48,702 nucleotides of DNA, taken from NCBI GenBank assembly GCA_020403045.1, contig JADBYK010000091.1:1-48702 (forward strand). Direction: 5' to 3'. The translations under genes were made by a program, and so were the position numbers. This document shows, one piece after another, positions 43,601 to 48,702 of this stretch (its first letter is position 1; the number at the start of each line of letters is the position of its first letter). The DNA is from Cytophagales bacterium. Its GTDB lineage: Bacteria > Bacteroidota > Bacteroidia > Cytophagales > Cyclobacteriaceae. The notes under the pieces were generated by a model, which was given only the letters and a program-made list of their open reading frames with translations, did no database searches and was not told the origin of the DNA.

Positions 43601-45554
43601 GATTATTGTAACCTAAAACCGGATCTGATACAAAACCAATATCAATATCAATAGTGCCGGGAGACGAGTGTCCAAAAAAGGTAATCAGGTTCGTCCCTTT
43701 GTTCACCTGGTCAGATACGTTAATCAACTGAGACGGATTTGATTCTCGCTTTCCGATAGTAGTGATGTTAGCGCCCCAATTTTTTCCTGTGGCCACTTCT
43801 TTAAATCCATCTACATAACTTCTAAACAATGGAAGTTCGAAAGGTTGTATACCGCCACTGAGATGAAGACCTTGCTTTCGCCACTCTTGTGCCAGGGATA
43901 CGCTTTCTGTCTCGATGATTTTATTTAGGTAAGCCGCCACTTGAGTAGGATTCGAAGCTGAAAGTCTACCCGTAGCAACTTTCGGTTCGAACGAAGTTCC
44001 GCCTAACCCTGCCGTAAAGGCCATATCACTTGCAGGGTAACCTGCCGTGGGAACTAAATCTCTGAACTCGCTGGCCGGCAGCAATTGTCGCTGGTAGCTG
44101 GAGTAAGAATAAATATCTCTACCCTTGCCAATGATAAATAAGTACTTTGGCTTTCCCTTATCAACCATCCATCGCATAAACTCATATATCGCTAGTGAAG
44201 AGGTCTCTCCATAGTTGAACTGATCGTAGAGTTGATCTACTGCAATAGTAAGCGTATCATATTTTCCACCTGCGTTTGAAGCTCTGTATGCAGCATAGGA
44301 TTGTACTACATTGGGGTAGCCAAGCGCGGGTTTCATTAAGGCCCGATGTGTTATGATTAAAAAATCAGGAATCGTTGGATTGATCGGCCGAAATGAAACA
44401 GGTTTTATAGGAGGTGTTGAGGTGATGCTTGCAGCAAACAATTTCCTGACTAATGATGTATTTGGAACAACCGCACTTAATGCACTTCCCGCTGTGCGTG
44501 TTCCAATGGTAAGTACATCATCCGGATTAGTTACATCCCACAAACGTGTGTTGGCAGAAGGGTTGTCAAGCTCGATGTAGGATTTATTGGTCACGTTCGA
44601 TTGAAGAAAAAACTTTTTTTCACTTGCCGATGAGGTATTGAAACTTTGTGGAAACGTTATCTTTAGAAAGGCAGTGCTAAATTGAAACCGGTTTGTAACG
44701 TCCACTCCCGCTTTCAATCGGATTGTTATTTTTCCATCAGCACCGATGTCGCTCCAGTTGAGTGGCAACGAAAGCAAAGGCGTTTCAAATCCAAAAAAAT
44801 TGGCAGTCGTCAACGACCGCAGCGCACCCACATTTGCACCAACTAAAACCTCAGCACTATGTGCAATGTTGTCACGCCCCACCAATAGTATTTCAATTTG
44901 CGGAAACCCCGCAGAAGGAACAGCATTCGTTACTGCATCCAGCGCATAATCGATCGATTGATTTTGCTGTAATGGTGTTCCGAACCAGCCCTCGCCTCGC
45001 ACAAATTGCGTGTAGCTTATTTCGCTATTTTGTGCTTCTCCACCCGAATAGCTGTTTCCCAGCACCAACAGTCTTTCTTCAGTGTGAAAATTCTCTTTGG
45101 GAATACCCGATATATTCACCTCCGAAAAAGCGGCCATACGCTTTCCTGCCGGAGGAATCAGTGAATAGGTAAGAAAATAAGCCGCTGTATCGCTATACAG
45201 GTTATACAGATTATGAGGTTGCGCAGAGGGCGGCTGATAAAGTTTTTTGTCGAGTGTGCCATCATTTTTACGTCCAAAGAATTCAATAAAATCAGTCGCA
45301 TTAAAAACAGCATCCGCTTCGCCTTGTACAAAAATGGCTTGCTCCACACCACGGTGATACAGCTTGATTAGGCGCGGATCGACTGAATTGACCGGAAAAC
45401 TAGCTGCTAAAAGATTTGCATAGGTCAGTTTGTAGATGCCTTCCTTTGCTATCGAAATCTTGAAATAGGCCTGATTATTATTTATCCAACCATTGGCATA
45501 TTGCCCGCTTGCAGAAAAGGAGAACAAAATGAGCCCAAAAGCCAACATTTTCAT
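40620..45554 (-). CDS. PorU2-like C25 (gingipain-fold) peptidase, type IX secreted
   Basis: The product has about 1644 residues. A signal peptide (MKMLAFGLILFSFSASG), an N-terminal propeptide-like beta region, and the C25 peptidase domain follow. The catalytic His lies near residue 629 (FFGHSSPGT) and Cys near 662 (FLINGCNAGAFF). Long beta-sandwich domains fill the second half, and the end is a type A sorting domain (VYPNPSTSSFYFSF, PNGVYIYR, KGRLVLAK). PorU is the sortase that cleaves this tail from secreted proteins, but normal PorU is about 1100-1200 residues, so the longer PorU2 branch fits better. Start set at 45554, since the upstream frame is not signal-like. It stands alone. Confidence 0.85.
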   Translation of the reverse strand: MKMLAFGLILFSFSASGQYANGWINNNQAYFKISIAKEGIYKLTYANLLAASFPVNSVDPRLIKLYHRGVEQAIFVQGEADAVFNATDFIEFFGRKNDGTLDKKLYQPPSAQPHNLYNLYSDTAAYFLTYSLIPPAGKRMAAFSEVNISGIPKENFHTEERLLVLGNSYSGGEAQNSEISYTQFVRGEGWFGTPLQQNQSIDYALDAVTNAVPSAGFPQIEILLVGRDNIAHSAEVLVGANVGALRSLTTANFFGFETPLLSLPLNWSDIGADGKITIRLKAGVDVTNRFQFSTAFLKITFPQSFNTSSASEKKFFLQSNVTNKSYIELDNPSANTRLWDVTNPDDVLTIGTRTAGSALSAVVPNTSLVRKLFAASITSTPPIKPVSFRPINPTIPDFLIITHRALMKPALGYPNVVQSYAAYRASNAGGKYDTLTIAVDQLYDQFNYGETSSLAIYEFMRWMVDKGKPKYLFIIGKGRDIYSYSSYQRQLLPASEFRDLVPTAGYPASDMAFTAGLGGTSFEPKVATGRLSASNPTQVAAYLNKIIETESVSLAQEWRKQGLHLSGGIQPFELPLFRSYVDGFKEVATGKNWGANITTIGKRESNPSQLINVSDQVNKGTNLITFFGHSSPGTIDIDIGFVSDPVLGYNNPGKYPVFLINGCNAGAFFLNGTIFGEDWILAANKGARNFIAHSSFGFTNALRAYTDLFYRVGFADTTFIQKGIGDVQKEVASRYLTSFGSGISSVTQIQQMVLLGDPAVKLFGTAKPDYSLDNTSLSLKSIDGSPITSQSNSFGVRVVRRNIGATGSGNIPMRLIRTFGDNTSKSYDSVFQNVLNQDTVVFRVKRDAAGGGLNQFTVIIDPLNTIKEISKLNNSASFNGLISSDGTKNLFPAPYALVSKQSLDIVFQATDLISGVRDFRIEIDTTNLFNSPFLKSQVVSGEVLAKVSVNLLPVDSTVYYWRTRFDKPKSNESTEWMTTSFTFIKNGSEGWGQLKFPQYNENQVFGLLKDAQLKKLNYLESVQPFSVTTFGSTNPIPPTSVSFKINNVEYNVASQGQPCRNNTINLVAFNKNTAVPYAGIPFNFQDPRTCGREPQLINSFLFSELETGLNDDLATYVDAIQQSDSVVLFSIGNPGYTAWPTSVKTKLGNFGISAAQINLLLDGEPIVILGRKGAAVGTARVFKSSVAPATAQSLSVAKTITGRFSNGSMKSTVIGPAKNWVRLVNQVTELQTTDVVSFAIYGVSLLGVETMLRDNATGTLDLSFIDAKQYPLLRLEMKMEDAVNLSAAQLRKWIVLYETVAEGTLIRKGTIAQQTVQEGQTFTDQSFGFTNISDKQFSGQLTVRADVLTKNSGKNQSLSFFIDAPKPGETTGISFSIDTKLKAGLNDVSVFVNPKILPEQYYDNNIVNLLDYLNVRPDLTAPTLKVRIDGRVIQNKDFVSNQPKIEIELSDDNPFLLKKDTVGVTIFLKSECGSSSCPFAPIYFSRPDVTWSPATSTEPFKVKFAPQSLTEGPYTLRVEGTDASGNKSGVKPYEIDFRVSDNTVLVLKSVYPNPSTSSFYFSFVLSGNSLPDDFSLQIYSLDGRLIQSFGRSQVEHFVIGTNEFSWTAMDNAGNAIPNGVYIYRMNVVVKGMSVTEKGRLVLAK

Positions 45555-45703
45555 ACAAAGCCCCACCTTTATGCTAGTCAAATAGTTCACACAGATCAAT
45601 ACGAATTCAAAAATAGTGGTAACAGGGGATTAAAACTATTTGTCGTCAAGGGAACAATACCGCCACCAATGGGTTTCTTATATAAGAATTTTTTCACTTT
45701 CTG

Positions 45704-45711
45704 TACATTTG
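45704..45711 (+). promoter_or_regulatory. Candidate -7 box for the gene at 45728
   Basis: TACATTTG fits TAnnTTTG, 17 bases before the ATG. A short leader is implied. No clear -33 box. Confidence 0.42.
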
Positions 45712-45727
45712 AAGATAATCGATTTCT

Positions 45728-46333
45728 ATGAAAAACCTTTTACTCATCGCTTTCTTGGCCGGCTTCACTCCTGCTCTTTCGCAAACAGAGACAGAAACTT
45801 TTGTCAAGGATTTTGACGATCGAAAAAATAAGTTACAACATGATGGCATGGTTGTATTGGGTTCTTGGGCAAGTGCGAATATCATCGGGAGTGCCATCGG
45901 GTATGGGCTTTCAACCAGTAACGAAGAAAAAGAATTTTACATCATGAACGGCTCGTGGGGTCTCATTAACCTTGGTCTCGCTTTACCTGCGCTATTGACC
46001 AAGCCAAAACCAACGGCATCGCTGTACGACCTTCAAAGAAATCAAACAAAATTTGAAAAGATATTCTTAGCCAACGCGGTGCTTGACGTGGCCTACATTG
46101 CAGGAGGTTTTTACCTGAAAGAATATGCAAGCAACCAGTCGGCACTGAAAGATCAAGAACGATTTAATGGGTTTGGCAATGCAATTATCCTGCAAGGTGC
46201 AGGCCTGATGGCTTTTGATATAGCGATGACACTGCTTACTACTAAAAATAGGAGAACCCATTTAGATCCTTTTTTGAAGAAGACCTATTTCTCGTTCTCT
46301 GGCAATTCACTGCGCTTGGGGTATCGGTTTTAA
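45728..46333 (+). CDS. Conserved exported membrane-like protein, unknown function
   Basis: This 201-residue protein has a signal peptide (MKNLLLIAFLAGFTPALS), then hydrophobic segments near 42-60 (MVVLGSWASANIIGSAIGYGL), 75-92, 115-130 and 150-168, and a C-terminal strand-like end (SLRLGYRF). The pattern resembles a Bacteroidota-only DUF family. I do not assign a number or function. It is divergent from the C25 peptidase gene by about 170 bases. Confidence 0.6.
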   Translation: MKNLLLIAFLAGFTPALSQTETETFVKDFDDRKNKLQHDGMVVLGSWASANIIGSAIGYGLSTSNEEKEFYIMNGSWGLINLGLALPALLTKPKPTASLYDLQRNQTKFEKIFLANAVLDVAYIAGGFYLKEYASNQSALKDQERFNGFGNAIILQGAGLMAFDIAMTLLTTKNRRTHLDPFLKKTYFSFSGNSLRLGYRF

Positions 46334-46415
46334 AGAAATATTCGTCTCTTGTTTCGCTAATTTGTAGTTGGTATTTTAGCTAAATTGGGAACTTGTATCT
46401 CCACTTTTTCAAAAC

Positions 46416-48590
46416 ATGCCCCTTAGTCTCAACGAAATTAGAAAACGTGCTACCGAATTTTCCAAAGAATGGGAAAATGTGACTGACGAGCGTGCGGAGG
46501 CGCAGACGTTTTGGAATAACTTCTTCTATATTTTTGGTGTATCACGTAAGCGAGTAGCCAGTTTTGAAAAGCCCGTAAAGAAAGCCGATGGACATCAGGG
46601 ATTTATTGACCTGCTTTGGAAAGGGATTGTATTGGTAGAACATAAAAGCAAAGGCAAAGACCTTGAAACTGCTTACAAACAAGCAAAAGACTATTTCCCT
46701 GGCCTCAAAGACGAGGAATTGCCACGGTACATTGTGGTTTCCAATTTTCAAGACATTAAGCTTTTCGATCTGGAAAGCAATACCGACTCTGAATTCAAAC
46801 TAAAAGATCTGTACAAAAACATAAACCTATTCGGGTTTATTAGTGGATACCAGCAAAAAGTTTATAAAGATCAGGAACCTGTAAACATAAAGGCAGCCGA
46901 ACTAATGGGAGGTTTGCACGATGCACTTCTGGCCAATGGCTATCAGGGGCATGAATTAGAAGTGATGCTCGTGCGCTTGTTGTTTTGTCTCTTTGCCGAA
47001 GACACAACCATATTTGAGAAGCAGCAGTTTACTGAATACATTGAGCTACGCACCAATCCAGACGGCAGCGATCTGGGCATTCACCTTGGGCAACTCTTTC
47101 AAACATTAAATGCAGCCGAAGACAAAAGACAGAAAAATCTAGACGAGCAAGTAGCCGCTTTTCCTTATGTGAACGGTTCACTCTTTGCCGAAACGATTAA
47201 CCTTGCATCTTTTAACAGCGAAATGCGCAGCAAATTATTGAAGTGCTGCTATTTCGATTGGAGCATTATTTCACCTGCCATCTTTGGTTCTATGTTCCAA
47301 AGTGTAATGAATCCAAAAGAACGCAGAAATTTGGGCGCTCACTATACCAGTGAAAAGAACATTCGCAAAGTAATCGATGGTTTATTTTTAGATGAGTTAA
47401 AAGAAGAATTTGAAAACATCAAAGCCAACAAATCAAAACTCATAAAATTTCAAGACAAGATCGCCAAACTTAAATTTCTCGATCCCGCTTGCGGCAGTGG
47501 TAACTTTCTTATCATTACTTACCGCGAGCTGCGTTTGTTGGAAATTGAAATACTCAAAATATTATTCAAGGGCCAATACGTTACCGATGTAAGTACCCTA
47601 AGCAAAATTGATGTAGACGCTTTTTATGGCATAGAGTACGAAGAATTTGCTTCGCAGATTGCGCAAGTGGCCATGTGGTTGATCGATCATCAAATGAACA
47701 TGAAACTCTCCGCAGAATTTGGAGAATACTACAAGCGCTTGCCATTGCGAAAAAGTGCAACCATTGTGCACGGAAATGCTTTACGCATTGATTGGCAAAG
47801 TCTGCTAAATCCAGTAAATAGTATCTACATAGAGGCCGAGCATGTTAACATCTATAAAGGCGAAGAGCCTGTAGAGAAATATAAAGTAGCCAATATAAAA
47901 GCTAAAACAGTAACGATTGTTGAGGGAGCCAAACCCAAAACAAAAGAAAAAACAACGTATGATTATGTTTTCGGGAATCCGCCCTTTATAGGCACGGCTT
48001 ATCAAAACAAAGAGCAAAAGGAAGACATGACAAAGGTTTTCAATGGAGTAAAATCATTTGGAATGCTTGACTATGTAAGTGCTTGGTATTTGAAGGCTGC
48101 CAGTCTTATTCAGAATTCAAAAACACAAGTTGCTTTTGTGTCAACGAACTCCATTTCGCAGGGCGAACAACCAGCCCTGCTTTGGAATGAGCTTTTTAGG
48201 CTTAATGTAAAAATCAAATTCGGTCACCGTACATTCAGATGGAATAATGAAGCAAAAGGCAAAGCAGCTGTACATGTAGTAATAATTGGTTTTAGCATAG
48301 AAGATAGCCATAATAAGAAACTCTTCGATTACAACGACATTAATGGCGAACCTCTTTCTAGGAGAGTAAAGAACATAAATCCTTACTTGGTTGCTGGTGA
48401 CGACTTAACTCTTGCGTCCGTCAATAAGCCTATTTCTAGTGCTCCCCTTATGCAATCAGGAAGTGCGTTGCGAGACGGAGGCTTTTTGATTATTTCTGAT
48501 GTAGAGAAAGAGGCATTTGTTAAAAAGCACCCAGAAGCAAAGAAGCTAATAAAGAAATTTTATCATTCTTGTCCGACTAAACTAGTCTAA
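46416..48590 (+). pseudogene. MmeI-like type IIG/IIL restriction-methyltransferase, 3'-truncated
   Basis: The frame encodes 724 residues. The N-terminal nuclease domain keeps the D-x9-E-x-K motif (Asp65, Glu75, Lys77), followed by helical linkers and the MTase core: DPACGSGNF at 356-364 (motif I) and NPPF at 521-524 (motif IV). The frame stops just as the target recognition domain begins (VKKHPEAKKLIKKF). Full-length relatives have about 900 residues or more, so roughly 200 are missing. Neither other frame continues. DNA target recognition is therefore probably lost, unless a separate specificity protein exists outside the window. Confidence 0.82.
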
Positions 48591-48702
48591 AAAGTCATAT
48601 TTCCGTAGGGGAATTAGGTCTTAAAATGACGCTTGGTTTTTAGGGGTAGTTGCCTTACTCGATGAACAAAGGAGGGTCGCTGCTTTTTCGCCAAGCGGTA
48701 TA
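48565..48702. other. Probable insertion joining the truncated gene at the window end
   Basis: After about 48565 the DNA no longer resembles the MmeI family. A short palindrome GACTAAACTAGTC spans 48575-48587, and a run of non-coding sequence with GGTTTTTAGGGGTAGTTG follows. This could be the terminus of an IS element that continues outside the window. It does not match the IS1182 ends at 1-21. Confidence 0.35.

Noticed and set aside
45555-45599. Longer N-terminus for the C25 peptidase
   Set aside because: The extra residues (MICVNYLTSIKVGLC) precede a good signal peptide start and are not signal-like.
1-48702. tRNA, rRNA, origin of replication, prophage or conjugation genes
   Set aside because: No conserved RNA segments, DnaA-box cluster, phage structural or transfer genes were seen on either strand.

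Overview
The window looks like chromosomal DNA of a Bacteroidota bacterium, most likely order Cytophagales. The reasons are a very large C25 (gingipain-fold) peptidase with a type IX secretion sorting domain, an ECF sigma/anti-sigma/DUF4252 cluster, promoter -7 boxes of the Bacteroidota form TAnnTTTG, almost no Shine-Dalgarno sequences, and many lipoproteins with Bacteroidota-style lipoboxes. Genus cannot be told from sequence reading alone.

Region 1 (1-6400) is accessory DNA. It opens with a nearly complete IS1182-family element (1-1737). Next to it lies a cluster of integron gene cassettes without an integrase (1738-4443). Five related ~120-base sites (one cut short) separate small plus-strand ORFs. 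Two cassettes show the diagnostic integron signature: the first bases of the cassette (GTT...) are the reverse complement of the bases at its 3' end (...AAC), 10/10 in the toxin-antitoxin cassette and 14/16 in the exported-protein cassette. Cargo: an unrecognised ORF, a HigB/HigA toxin-antitoxin pair, an SRPBCC-like protein and a small exported protein. The last site is cut off and fused to the C-terminal part of an AlbA-type (Schlafen-like) regulator gene. An esterase lipoprotein gene follows, and a second IS1182-like terminal repeat (6210-6229) marks the border to core DNA.

Region 2 (6400-11100) is a compact minus-strand gene run: fmt, folA, a small membrane protein, a short-chain dehydrogenase, msrB and a GH32 fructan/sucrose hydrolase lipoprotein. 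Region 3 (11100-20520) holds an orphan ExbD, ssb, a zinc-ribbon protein, an SDR enzyme, a serine beta-lactamase-like hydrolase, an Hsp20-like chaperone, a CDF-like transporter, an ABC-2 exporter pair, and an ECF sigma factor with its putative anti-sigma factor and two DUF4252 proteins. Region 4 (20520-30630) holds a DUF2007 protein, a four-helix His-containing membrane protein, a bacterial pentameric ligand-gated ion channel homologue, cinA, an envelope protein, a 2-oxoacid dehydrogenase E2, a cystathionine gamma-synthase/lyase, a TPR sensor kinase and an MFS transporter.

Region 5 (30630-46400) holds a large BNR/sortilin-type beta-propeller protein, a small acidic exported protein, a complete RND tripartite efflux operon and a PorU2-like C25 peptidase of about 1644 residues. 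Region 6 (46416-48702) is an MmeI-type restriction-methylation gene that keeps its nuclease and methyltransferase motifs but stops abruptly at the start of its target recognition domain, probably through an insertion at the window end. No rRNA, tRNA or CRISPR array was seen.
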